NCBI RefSeq assembly: GCF_030272615.1
Contig: NC_081408.1
Coordinates: forward strand, 201,462,341-201,526,340
Direction: 5' to 3'
Source: Cryptomeria japonica
Lineage: Eukaryota > Streptophyta > Pinopsida > Cupressales > Cupressaceae
Length of the DNA stretch: 64,000 bases
Made by a program: the position numbers and the translations under genes. The stretch's first letter is position 1. Every line of letters begins with the position of its first letter. Below the pieces are notes generated by a model. That model saw only the letters and a list, made by a program, of their open reading frames with translations. It searched no databases and was not told the DNA's origin. Below are positions 12,042 through 23,688 of this stretch, one piece after another.

Positions 12042-12179
12042 AAAATAATATACATGCAAACAATGATAAAATGAGAGGCTAGCTCAAATAATAGAGAATT
12101 TGCATTTTCCACCAACCAATGTTTACCCACAACCTTATGAATTGCATAAGGAACATCTGGAGAGAACAAATGAATAACC
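12042..12179 (-). pseudogene. Exon-like reading frame, upstream half (interrupted by Copia-1)
   Basis: The minus strand is open from a possible splice acceptor (TTAGCAG, about 12180) through FSPDVPYAIHKVVGKHWLVE to the Copia-1 border. It joins in phase with 5252-4844 once the element and one target duplication are removed. Upstream sequence (12180-12402) is not open in this frame, which fits an intron, but I see no convincing further exon. The product is not recognised. Confidence 0.4.
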
Positions 12180-12402
12180 TGCTAATTTTCTAATTATCAA
12201 AAGCATGACTATCCTGAAAAATCACATAACTTTGTGGGCAAAGAAACCTTGTACCACCTGATGTACTCAACCATCAACATAAGAGCAGATAAAAAGACAA
12301 ACAAATAAAGGAAGAGAGAGAAATAAATAATTTATAGTCATCACCATAAAATCACTTACCATAAATACCAATATCCTCATAATAATTGGCACAAGTCTGA
12401 GC
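12180..12402. other. Unassigned sequence between exon-like frame and LINE remnant
   Basis: AT-rich sequence with no recognisable repeat or reading frame; it may be intron of the exon-like gene. Confidence 0.3.
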
Positions 12403-13200
12403 ATGAAAAATAATCATATACAAATGGGAGAAAAGATTATTCAATGTGTTATGAAAAAGAAATTGAATTGTTGGAATTTGCAGTATATACTTGATCCCAT
12501 TTTACAAAGATTAGAATTATTTGAATCTTTCTTTGTATCCCATTGTTATAGAGAAGTTAATAAGATTGCGGATTATGGCAAATTTAGCAATTGATAGCAA
12601 TGCTAATCAGCGAGAGGTGGGTTTTGAAGAAATTCCTTCTAGGGTATGGAAGGTTTGCAACAATAGTTTTATGATTTTCTTGATTAATGTTGATGTAAAA
12701 TTTTATGATGATAATTATTCCCACTTTCCCCTTTCATTTCAAGTATTCATGTTCATTGTCTGGAGGAGAGTTCGAGCTCATGGTATTTGATACAATAGTG
12801 TTTTTCCAAAAGTTTTTTGATACTTTCTTTTTTGGCAGGAAGGTTTTTGGCAAATGGGATTTGGCATAGGGCTTTGGAAAATTTGTCTTATTCCATTGTT
12901 AGCAGCTATGGAGTCCACATTTGAAAATTATCTGATGGGTTTTTTTTTGGTTTTTTTTTGGCAAATTATCATATGGGCTCCATGCAAAACTGATATTATA
13001 TGTGTTATGACCACATTTTGTATGTGGTTTTGGGCGGGGTGCATAAACTGATCCGTTAGATACTATAGGTTTATTTTATGAGCTATGACCGAAGGTTTTC
13101 TTCCCAGGTTTATTTCCTCCGATATGTTCTTTAAATCCTATGTAAAAAATAAAAAAATATTAATAAAAATTTTTAGTGGAATAATCCACTTTTATTGAAA
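12403..13200 (+). pseudogene. LINE 3' remnant with RNase H C-terminus (plus strand)
   Basis: The frame 12403-12594 contains QYILDPILQRLELFESFFVS and then HCYREVNKIAD, the final helix and His-Asp region of the RNase H domain that closes many plant L1-type ORF2 proteins. After a frameshift near 12575 the usual ANLAID words follow. The rest (12600-13130) is non-coding tail, and 13137-13180 is A-rich as at a LINE 3' end. The 5' part is missing, as is common through 5' truncation. Confidence 0.65.
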
Positions 13201-15000
13201 AAAAATAAAATTGAGTGATATGTTCAATACTACACATGACCTGACCATCTCTTTAATGCATGTATAATCTCAAATAGTATGCCCACACACATCCTTATGT
13301 AAACAAGAAATCATATACCAAACACAAAGGCCAAATAAAAGGACAGTCGCCTCACCAAATAAGATTATTTGAGCCTATCTTGAAATGAAAGATAATTCTC
13401 CCATTTATTATGAAATGATGGAAAATAATGTTAGAGACTCTGAAACACATGTAGATAGTACAAATATAGTTATTAGCCCAGTTCAAGACATAAATTGGCC
13501 ATAATGAAAAGACCACCAAACAGAGAGCAAAGAACTAAGAATAATTAGGAATCATATCATTAAAAAAAAATTATGAGTGCCATAGATAAAGGAAAGAAAA
13601 GTCAATTGCATCTTGTTAACAATAGAGAACTAGTCTCAATACCAGTTATAAAACATTATGTTAATTAACTTCAAGGAAAGTGCCAAATAAAATATATGGA
13701 TTATGCCAAAAAAGGAAAAAAAATGCAATCGAGTGTAACACTTTTGGCAACAATGCACCCTCCTCGATATCTAACATGAGACCCATGTTTAACCTCAAGA
13801 GTAGTGTCAGTCTAACCAATTAAATTACCAAACAAATATTTAAGAAATTAGAAACCATAAAAATAAATAATTTGCCAAACACCAAATTCACAATGAAACC
13901 TTGCATGACATATTTTTCGAGCCCTGTGATCTTAATAAATCAAAATCAGACTCACTTGAGCAAGGGTAGGAGATATTTTCTTGCCACCTCCAAATAGGTG
14001 GGTTTCTAATTTATTTCTTTGTTAGCCAAGAAATCAGCGATGAAGTTAATTTCCCTATAATAATGGGTGATGGTATAGGAACTAGAAAACTATAATTGCA
14101 AGAGAAATTTGTCCAGTAGATATTGAAACTGCCAAGACGTGCACTTTTTATTGGAAATGGCATGAAATGTAACCATTGAATCCCCTTCAATAATTATATC
14201 TCTAATGTTAATAGAAATGACCAAGTCCAAACCAAAAGAGAGAGCCTATAACTTTGCATTATTGGTAGTCCCATCTGCAATGCATTTACATGCAGGCTTA
14301 ACTATATTTGATTCACGATATGAAATAACTAGCCCAATACCTGACTCCCCATGATTACCTCTAGAGGCACCATCATAATTTAACTTGAATTTAGACCCAA
14401 GTAGAGGAAACCACTTAGCCTTTTTCCTTTTGAGAACAATGGAAGAACCTTTAGCCATAGAACCATGAGAAGGTAAAATCTGCAGAGCTTGCTAATGTCT
14501 AATGATCCAACTATCCCAAAGAGAAAAGGAGCACATATGTTCCAATTTCTTATAAATGTAAGACAATGTAGTTTCAGATATAAATTTTTTCACTCAAAAA
14601 AAACATCAGACAGGGATGAGGATTTCCTCCTAATTTTTTTATTATTCCTTTCTAACCATATTCTCTAAATGAGAGTAGAGAGGGAAACAACCTATAGACA
14701 AGAGTAAAAAGATGATGAAAACATGGAAGGCCAACTCCTAAATCGGGACTTCAATTCAGGACAAAGTACAGAAGACCAATCTAGGTTATTAAAAGGCCAA
14801 TACCAACAATCTAAAGTGAATGGGCAATGAACAAAAATATGATCAGATGTCTCCATAAAATAGCCACATAGCACAGAAGAAAAGATAGCTGTGATACCAA
14901 GACTATCTAGTCTCATACCTATAATAACTCTATCCTAAACCACCAACCAGTCAAAGGCACCAACCTTAGGAAGACAAGCCACATTCCAAAAAGGACTTGA
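13201..15000 (-). pseudogene. LINE 3' remnant with zinc-binding RT tail and RNase H (minus strand)
   Basis: On the minus strand, 14916-14692 encodes ETSDHIFVHCPFTLDCWYWP, the Cys/His region that follows plant LINE reverse transcriptases. Next, 14458-14246 encodes KLNYDGASRGNHGESGIGLV, the first RNase H strand with its Asp, then a stop. Similarity continues to about 14020 (HYYREINFIADFLANKEIN). The plus-strand T/A-rich run at 13185-13215 would be its 3' tail. 13216-14000 is its untranslated part or unassigned. The upstream RT core is not in the window. Confidence 0.7.
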
Positions 15001-15150
15001 TGTCTAGGAGATATCTTGTTGAGATAAAGAAAGAGACTTGTAACACTTTTTTGATTGAATAAGAACCTGACTTAGCTTTAATCTAGATTAGGTTATATTA
15101 TTAATATATTAATAAACAAAGGTATCATATATCATATATTATCCGACATC

Positions 15151-15257
15151 TAATATATTTTCATATGAGAGAGAGAGGGAGGGAGGGAGGGAGAGAAGGG
15201 TAAAGGGATCTAGGGAGTAATTAGGGGGAGGGGGCAAGGGGAGAAGATTGAAGTATC

Positions 15258-15304
<47 letters not shown>

Positions 15305-15374
15305 ATTAGGTAATTAAGAACAAGGGGGAGGGGAGGAGATTGAATTATATATTTATATATATATATATACACAT

Positions 15375-15421
<47 letters not shown>

Positions 15422-15551
15422 AGGTTGGCATGGGATAAGGGAAAAGTGACCTAAATAGGGAGAGAAGGGGAAAGGAATCTAGAGAAAGAGTGAGAGAGTA
15501 ACTAGGGGGAGGGGGAGATGGGAGGAAAGGGAAATGGGTTGGGCTAGGGAT

Positions 15552-15584
<33 letters not shown>

Positions 15585-15837
15585 ACTAGGGGGAGGGGGA
15601 GAGGCAAGGAGATGGAAGTATCATAAAAGAGAGAGGGAGAGAAGGGATATACTTCTATCTCTTTCCCTCTCCCTCTCTATCTTATTACTCCCTCTCTTTC
15701 TCTATATTTTGATTCTTTCTTCTCTCTCTATCTCTCCCTTGCCCACCTCTTAAGTCCTTTCCTCTTCTCTCTTTATCTATCCCTCTCCCTTTCCCCTTCT
15801 CCCCCTTACCCACCCCCTTGAGCCCTTCCCCCTTCTC
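15151..15837. repeat. Low-complexity GA-rich then CT-rich tract
   Basis: The plus strand is almost purely purine from about 15165 to 15650, with GA microsatellites at about 15259-15301, 15387-15418 and 15551-15581, a short AT run at 15343-15370 and GGGAG words. From about 15651 to 15837 it switches to pyrimidine-rich (CTCTCCCTTTC words). Open frames encoding Ser/Leu or Pro runs here are composition artefacts. Confidence 0.9.
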
Positions 15838-18452
15838 TATTGAACACAAGATGCCACTGAGAGGGGGGGTGAATCAGTGGTTTCCAAACTCTAACCTTTT
15901 AATCCTAAGTGTGTGGGTGCGTATTAGCAGATCTAACACTAAGTAAACATACCAGTGAGATAAAAGGATGACACAAATGCAACCACACACAAAAGAAATA
16001 ACACATAACATCAGATGTACGAGGAAAATCCAACATGGGAAAAACCTCGGTGAGAAATGCTGCTGGAGTCTACTGCTCCAATCCTGCCTTACAATAAACA
16101 CACTAGTTACAAAATTTAGGGCACCAACCTAAGGAGCACCACCCCTACTTTTAGGGAACAAACCCAAGGAGCACCAACCCCTACACCGAGCTCCAACTCT
16201 GTGATCTACAATGAACATTATCAAATAAAAAAGTAATAATCTTATTACAAGTGAATCTTGTAACCACAACATACACTTCACCTTGTCGGTTTCACTTCTT
16301 CTCTACCTTACTGGTTGACTCCTACTCTTCCTTCTTTCACTTTTCCTCTAATGTGTTCTCAAATAGTTTTCTATCCTCTCCTTTCTTCTTCTAAATTTCT
16401 CTATCTTCTTACACTTACCTACTGTTGCGAATAAACCGGTTCAGACTCTACCGGTTGACTGTGTCTACAACTGGTTATTAGTTCCCTATTCTCTTTGTCT
16501 TTTCTCCTTCTTCTCTTCTTATGATCTATTGGCTCTCTTCCAACACTCACTCTCCACCACTTCACTCACAGCAACCTTCCTTCTGGTTCTACCACCACCA
16601 ATTGTCTTCATTGATGCACACTTGCAGTTTTACGGGTTACTGAAACCTTACCGATTAAACCCTTGTTACACCTTCTCATTGGTTGCATCTCTTCTACACT
16701 TAAGTGCTTGAGTGTTTAGTAGTCAAATAATTTGACTGATCAATCTTTTTATTTCACACCCCTCTCACTTGATCGACATCTTCAATCTTCGTCAGTGTTT
16801 GATTAACACATATAAAAGAGAGCTTTCCCACCAAAACATGACTCTGAACTTTGGTACGCTAGGGTTTCTTCACTGACCAATTTGGCATACTAGATCCAAT
16901 CAAATATTATCTGATCAGGTCTCAGAGTTGATTGCCTCCACATCACCACCAATATCATGCCTTCTAGTGCACATCTTCTATTTTAGAAAACATGGCTTTG
17001 TTTCTCGACCTGCTTTTGTCAATCACATTAAATGATCTCCTTGTTTCCTTCTCCAAATATGATCTGCAGCTAGATGTCCTACTTTGATCATTGCAACACA
17101 AACATTAACCCTCTAATCTGCCTTGATCCACATCCTTCTTCCTCGACCCATGATTTATGCAGTCAAATTTAATGTCTACCTACTCACCAGCTACCTCACC
17201 GACTCACCGTTCATCTTTCACTATATGTTTGACACCAGGTCTCTATGTGGAAATCTCATTGGTATCCAGCTCTCCAAGGTCCATTATGTTAGTTCTAACT
17301 CAATCACCGACCATTATGCACTATCGGTGCTTACCCATCGGTTGACTAACCATGCATGAACATGTTTCCTTACAGGTTAAACCTAACCAGTTAACCTTCA
17401 TGCCTTCACCTTCTCTATCTTGCCAGTGAATCACATTTGCCCAGTCATCAAGCATATTAGTCCTCAACAGTTATCTAGGCTAACTCACCATGTGCTTCTT
17501 CATCTAATTGAGAGCACTTCACTTTTGTCTCTCAGTTCACTTAGCTGCCTGTCGGTATCCTTGTTTACTTGTTGGGACTCTTTATGACTTCATTCTATCA
17601 ACCTTCAACTATTATGCATCGGAGACAACACCTTTCTCCAACTGCATCCCGATAACTCCATGTGTGCAACTACAAAGCACTATCTTCATCTGACTAGTTA
17701 TCCTCTCAATCGGTTTGCCAAGATGGAAAAAACATCTCAACTATTCCTTCTCTATCCCTGTAGCACATCATGCCTTCTCTGTTGATCCAGTGCTCATCTC
17801 TAATCTCAAACTCTTGAGGCTTACTCATCATCCACATTAGTCATCCGGTCTATGCATCCAATCACCTACCTTTTCTTACTCTGACTATCTTATACTAGAG
17901 ATTCATGATGTATGCGATGTATATTGTGGGATAAGCAAGGTATTACCACTTACCAGTGGGAAGAATAAACAATTGCACTTCAACTACCAAACATTCTTGG
18001 AGGAGGATTTGGGTCACCTACCGGTAATAATGTGACTTCACTAAGGAGAGGGTATATCTTCAACTTGACATATGTCCTGATAGATTTTCCATATGTCATC
18101 TTTTCTCACTGAAGCAACACTCTCTCTTTCAACCTTCTCTTCATTCGGTGGGAGTCTTGCTAGTTGACAACATACTAGTGTATCGGTTATACTGCTGACC
18201 CTTCATTAGTTCATACTGCAGCAAACTTTACCAGTCACAAGCTTGTCGGTTCATATCACTTACCGGTCTCTTCTCTCCTAAGCTTGTTCAATATCAACTA
18301 TCCACTCTACCGGTTGATAACACTAATAGCTATATCGGTGAACACCAAAGACACCACAATGCCAGTTGACATCAATGACAACATAGCAACTATTTTCTCA
18401 TACAGGTTGTCTTGCTATACCGGTTGACATTAATGACAACAAAATACCAATA
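15838..18452 (-). repeat. Element M 3' LTR
   Basis: About 2.6 kb. In element orientation it starts TATTGGTATTTTGTTGTC after the polypurine tract and ends GTTCAATA; both ends look like TG...CA altered by C-to-T type changes. Its ends are homologous to the ends of the Copia-2 5' LTR (21683-23421), in opposite orientation. It is unusually rich in ACCGGT and ACTGGT words. Open frames at 16529-17693 lie wholly inside it and have no family features. Confidence 0.75.
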
Positions 18453-18467
18453 ATCTCCCCCTTTGGC
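18453..18467 (-). promoter_or_regulatory. Element M polypurine tract
   Basis: The minus strand reads GCCAAAGGGGGAGAT next to the LTR start, the same word as in Copia-1 and E2. Confidence 0.8.
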
Positions 18468-20034
18468 ATTGATGTTAACACATATAGTGTTTGGTATACA
18501 ACAGATTCTTTCTCCCCCTTTGATAACAATGGCAAAGAGTCTTGACATTCGGTATACTACAAGCTCTCTCTCCCTGTTTTCTATCAGTTGCTTCTTCCCT
18601 ATTGACCACTATGCTCTGCAACCTTTCAACTAGCAACACTTGAAATGGAGAGCTCAGACACCAACTAACACCAATTGTATATACTAATTTGATACCAATT
18701 GTAGAAGCACCCAATTTATAAAAAGTTGTGTCAGTGAATACAACTTACCTATTGGCCAGAATGCATCTTCCCCATCTAATATCAATTGTTCTTAAGAATC
18801 AAATTTGATTGTACTATGAGTGCTACCAGTTGAAACCAATGATTGATGTAGGCATTGATACCAATTTGATATCAATGAAATGTTCTTCCTATGTGGGGTT
18901 TCTCTAACACCAATCTATTGAAAGCAATCATATATTTGTTTGACATATTCTCCCTCTGTGTAGTTAACTCTTCTTCTTTGTCAACTCTCCTTGTATACCA
19001 GTCTAGTGTTCCTTTCACTAGGTGTCTTAGTTATGATTTTCACTAAAGTAAAAATTGGATAGTTAACTATCTAAGGATCCACAAAAGAGGACCAGTGAGC
19101 ACTAACCAAAGTCTCACCCTTAACGATGCAACAAAATTTACACTTGATCTCCTCCTATGTCAAATGTATTAGATACCAATCATAAGATATGGTTGTGAAA
19201 TCCCCTTGAACCATAGATCTTTGATCTTCATTTTTCTTTCAGGTCCTAAATGAGTACACCAATCTACACCTTGTACTAGTGGAAGTGAGCATAAGTTCTC
19301 TGTAGATGGTCTTCGACTTCCAAGATGTCCACCATGATCCTGTGACATCCTCTTCCATGACCACAATGCCAACCCTCATCAATAAGATGTCACTTGTTGA
19401 ATTAGCTGACTCATACAGATTTCACATTCATAGGGTTGACTACCGGTCCTACATATTATCCTTCAAATGCTTCTCCAGTGATACCTGAGATAAAATTTCA
19501 TTTGTCCAAGCCACAAGAGCCACTGCAATGCTATTGGAACACATTGACTCACATATTCTATTATACTAGTTAATATCAATACCAAAACCACACTACACAT
19601 ACTGGTTTGTTCTACTGGTTCAATATCTCCCCTAGAAAACCTTGTTCATCAACCTCCATCCTCTTGTGTCAAGTCCCTCTGATCCCAATTACAATTTGAA
19701 CTATCCATTGACATAAGTATAAGTGTGTAGTCAAGGCATAAACTACACACGTGCACTATCTCATCTTTTTTTTCTTACTGGTAGCAACCTGTCTTCTCCT
19801 TTATCCCTATCAAGCATGGGGGTGAATTATTTTATCAATATGTAGCTCCCCATTAGTCCTACATCTCCTTTAAGCCTTAGGAGATATCACTTGTGCATTG
19901 AATGCACAATGTTTGTCCATGCTCTCATCTTCCTACTTCTTCCTCCATACCTTCTTGATCTCTTTCCTTTCCTTATTTACAACCTTTGGAGTAGTGTTGA
20001 CCTTCTTCTGCTCATTGGACCTTGATTTACCAGA
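18468..20034 (-). other. Element M degraded interior
   Basis: No coding region longer than about 80 codons has a credible product. A second AAAGGGGGAGAA word occurs near 18510-18525 on the minus strand. This is probably decayed 3' untranslated or ORF2-like sequence, which I could not align by eye to E1/E2. Confidence 0.35.
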
Positions 20035-21682
20035 TTATGCAACATGACCAGAACCATAGTTGTAGTAGAACACAACATTGATGCCAATCAAATGATTGGG
20101 GGACCTTCTAGCATATCGGTTTGCTCCTCCTTTTTTGGTTATGCCATTGTAACCAGCTACCAGTCTCCATGGATTCCTTAATTGTATAGAAACACTTCTC
20201 CTCTTGTTCAATATAGGTCTTTGTTGCTCATATGCCCTACATCTGCTTCCATATTGAGCATGATTGTTCCACCAGTTGCCATAGGGCTGAGAATTCTTCT
20301 TCCTGCATTCATGACTTCTATGGCCAAATCCATTGCATGGATAACATATAACATTTGCATAATCGAGATAAGGGATATGCATGTTTCTACTCTTTTAAAC
20401 TTTGTGCCCATATGCATGATATCCATGGTAATCTAAATTATTTAGATCCTAGATCCCTTTCTACATTCTTCTTCTCTATGGCCATATCCATTACATGCAA
20501 AGCAATAACCAAAGAAGGAGGACTTATTACTTACAAATTTGTTTCTCCAAACATGAGGTGATCTTACTAGTTTGGCATCTTTGTTTTTGCTTCTCCGGGG
20601 ATGGAGCCTGGGTTGTCCACTTTCTGTAGTTCTTCCATTTGATCACTTTCTCTTCCACACTTGTCTTAAATTTGGGGTAGCAACCAGTGAAAGATCTTCT
20701 AAAGTGTCTTATGTTGTTCTTGCTACCAGTGAATCTATCCTCTTTCAACTTCCTTTTTCCTTTTGAATCTATATTGTTCCTCCTTGTAGCACTTGTCTTC
20801 ATTGGTTGTAGTTAGGTCAACCTTCTTGCTTGGAGCATTTTGGACTGTGAAGGTCTAACCCTTGCCATTTCCATTTGAGGAGACAAATTGAATATCTTTG
20901 TGGGAGGTCTCCTTTCTTGTAGAGAACTCATCTATACCACATCCCAATCCACTAGTATCTTTGGAGCGTTTCTGTTGACTTAACATCTTAGCCAAGGCCT
21001 TAGTGATACCATCATACTAGATCCTTACCTTGAGATCATCTTGACACTTATCAAGGTCTTTCCTAAGATTCTTCACTTCATCATTTGGCCTCTGACACTC
21101 TTTGTCTTTGGCCTCTAGTTCTAATGCTAAATCTTCGCACCTGTATGTCTTGGTATCCAAGTCTGATTTGGATTCCACATTCACCTTCTTAGTATCATCC
21201 ACTTGTGCTTTCAGATTAGCAATAGATAACTCTGACTCTTGAAGATTTTGACTAACCGGTTTTGTTCCACACTACTAACATTCTTAAACATATTGTATTC
21301 TTTTCTTACTCTTCTAAGCTCCTCAAGTGCATTAAAAAGTTCTCCTTCAAGATCTAGTTCATCTTCATCTTCTTCTTAATCTCCATCATCACTGCTAAAC
21401 ACATCTTGCTAGTAGGAATGATCATGATCACTTTTAGATATGGGCCTTCTATTCTCTAACTCTCGAGCCATGAAGATGTGAGTTCCTTCTTCATTATTGT
21501 TGTTGCTGCTAACAAATCTACCTTCATCTGCAGACTCGTGTGTTACATTTTCCTTTTGCTTCCACAAACCAGTTTTGCAGTGCTAGGATCATTTCCATAG
21601 AGCTTCTTTAATCTATCCCATAAGCTTTTTTGCCGATTTGCATCTCTCCACCTATGATGAGACATTACAGGATAGTGCACTA
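20035..21682 (-). pseudogene. gag: Element M gag remnant with CCHC knuckles
   Basis: The minus-strand frame 21202-21017 is a coiled coil (LALELEAKDKECQRPNDEVK). A frame-changed region near 20500-20460 gives CFACNGYGHREKEC, and 20382-20035 gives CYPCNGFGHRSHEC followed by a damaged third knuckle (YYNYGSGHVA). Near 21560-21680 capsid-type words (SLWDRLKKLYGND) precede the break. The order coiled coil then several knuckles matches ORF1 of E1/E2 and the C-terminal half of Copia-2 Gag. Many stops make it a relic. Confidence 0.7.
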
Positions 21683-23421
21683 TGTTGGCATTGAATTATC
21701 ATCGATGTCAATTGGTATTGCAGGCTATCGGTAGGGTGTGTTAACCTTGCATGAAGAAGATTGAACCGACATAAACAATAGAAGTATGATCATGTGTTGA
21801 CAGATGATATCACCGGTACAAGGTGAGATGCAGGAGTGAGTTAGCAAGTGTGAGTATTAACCGGTAAGGCGTAAACTAGTATGAAGGCTAGTTGTTTATT
21901 TGTGATGAAGAAGCAGAATGTTAGATGAATCACAACAACACCTGGTGATCTGAACTGAATGAATGACATGAAGACATACTAGAAGGCTAGATGAACTGTT
22001 AGTATTGTGTAATGCTGATAATAGTGTTTGTCTTGTGTATTTGACATACTGATACTAGTCTGTACCAGTAGAAGGGTTTGTACTAGTAGGGATGTTCAGG
22101 GTCGAACCAATTCTATGTCAGTGAGTTGAAAGTATGTCGATGTGTACCATAGGGAGCTTAGATGGAAAACATGGAGAGGTTGATAAAATGTTCATTAACA
22201 TGGTTGTCCATGCAATTGGTGGTCATTAAATGATAAATCCAAAAATCATGGGATTCTATCTGACTGATGCAACTTGAGGTTGAATGGATGACAAAGAATG
22301 ATCAGGTAGTTTTTAGCATGGTGATCGGAGCGCAAAATCCAATTGGAGATTGACCTCCATTCAGAAACAGCTAGATGAAATGAGGTCAACCAAGATCAAG
22401 GCCGTAAAGCAGGGTAGGGTTTGCTATTTTTAGAAAACATGCATCAGATGAATAAAAATGTGTACAAATGCTTCTCCCCAAAGTAGGTGAACGATCCAAG
22501 GAAGATCAAACAAGATTTGATGCATATTTGGTCAAAGGAAAGAAACCCTAACCACTTGATGTTTGAATTTTCTTTTGGTGGGAAAAATTGTTTTTAAATA
22601 TACAAGTCTAAATCATTAAGGCTGCTACTACAGAATTATACATGATTATGCTAGTGTATGAAATATAGAGAGAAAAGTTTGTTTAAGTAAAGAACAAAGA
22701 AAATCTCTAGTGATTGTGTGTTGAAGGAGAAATTGGTAAGGTGTGAACCGATAGAGAACAACTGGTAGAGACAAAAGCTATTAGAATGTGAGCAGGTGTG
22801 AGGTGAATCCAACAAACAAAGGAAGGGAAGTTTTTGACAAAGAAAGAACCAGCAAAAAGGTAGTGTTGCAATTAGTGTGGAGGTTTCATAGACTAGTAAG
22901 ATTGAAACCGGTAGAGCAGTGTATTGAAGGGTTGCAAAACTTCATTTGCAATAGGGAAGTTATTTTTTGTGTTTGAATCATCATATTGTTTTCACTAAGT
23001 AGGTGCTTAGTGCAGGGGTTGTAGCTCCTATAGGTTGTAGCCTATAAATTGTTCAAGGGTTGGTCCTCCTTTGAGTCGATGCTCATAAATTAGGGGTTGG
23101 TACTCCTTAGGTCGGTTCACTAAAATTGTAATCAAATCATTTACATTGTGAGGCTGGATTGGAGTAGAAGATCTCCAACAACTATTCTCACCAAGGTTTT
23201 TTCCACATTGGGTTTTCCTCGTATATATGGTGTTACATGATGCATTATTGTGTATGATTTATATTTATGTTATATAAAATCCTTTTACACACTTAGTTTG
23301 CATTGTTTGGTCTACCGGTCAGCAGTTTGTTTGTTTTATATTGTACCGGTATATCCCTGTTTGAGAAAAAGTATTTAAATCACTGATTCAACCCCCTCCC
23401 AGTGATCCATTGTGTCCAACA
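21683..23421 (+). repeat. Copia-2 5' LTR
   Basis: About 1.74 kb, from TGTTGGCATTGAATTATC to GTGTCCAACA. The start matches the element M LTR start and the end (CACTGATTCAACCCCCTC) matches the reverse complement of the LTR ends at 15838 and 33364, so all three are one LTR family. It contains a TATATAT word near 23222 and a TATATAAAA-like word near 23275. The short frame at 22788 is an LTR shadow. Confidence 0.8.
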
Positions 23422-23423
23422 AT

Positions 23424-23434
23424 TGGCATCAGAG
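23424..23434 (+). promoter_or_regulatory. Copia-2 primer-binding site, interrupted
   Basis: TGGCATCAGAG here, then the insertion, then CAGAGCC at 27959. Rejoined, it matches the initiator-Met-type site TGGTATCAGAGCC with one T-to-C difference. Its last five bases form the target duplication of the insertion. Confidence 0.82.
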
Positions 23435-23647
23435 TGTAATGCCCCTACCCTAGTCGGCCTTGTAAAACCCGTTTGACCTTGGTTGACTTCCTATGTGGCA
23501 TTCTTGAATGGTTGGTTAACCATGATGCAATGTTGTAGATTAGATAATATAAATAATTGTGCATACCTATTATTGTGCTTTTGCATTGATTGTTGAGTAA
23601 ATGTAGTTGTTTCCTAATTCTTGTATAAATCTCGAGCTAACGCCTTC

Positions 23648-23688
<41 letters not shown>

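Larger units (their letters stand above)
15838..21682 (-). mobile_element. Element M: LTR retroelement remnant without pol, 5' part cut by Copia-2
   Basis: Minus orientation. It has a 3' LTR (15838-18452), a polypurine tract (18453-18467), 1.6 kb of non-coding or degraded interior (18468-20034), and gag remnants (20035-21682). At 21682 the gag sequence stops at the left end of the Copia-2 5' LTR. No integrase or RT motif is visible between gag and LTR. That matches the layout of E1/E2 rather than a normal Copia, but decay is too heavy to be sure pol was always absent. The missing 5' part is not found elsewhere in the window. Confidence 0.6.

Noticed and set aside
16529-17693. Several plus-strand frames of 60-80 codons
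   Set aside because: All are inside the M LTR, overlap each other in different frames and show no recognisable product.
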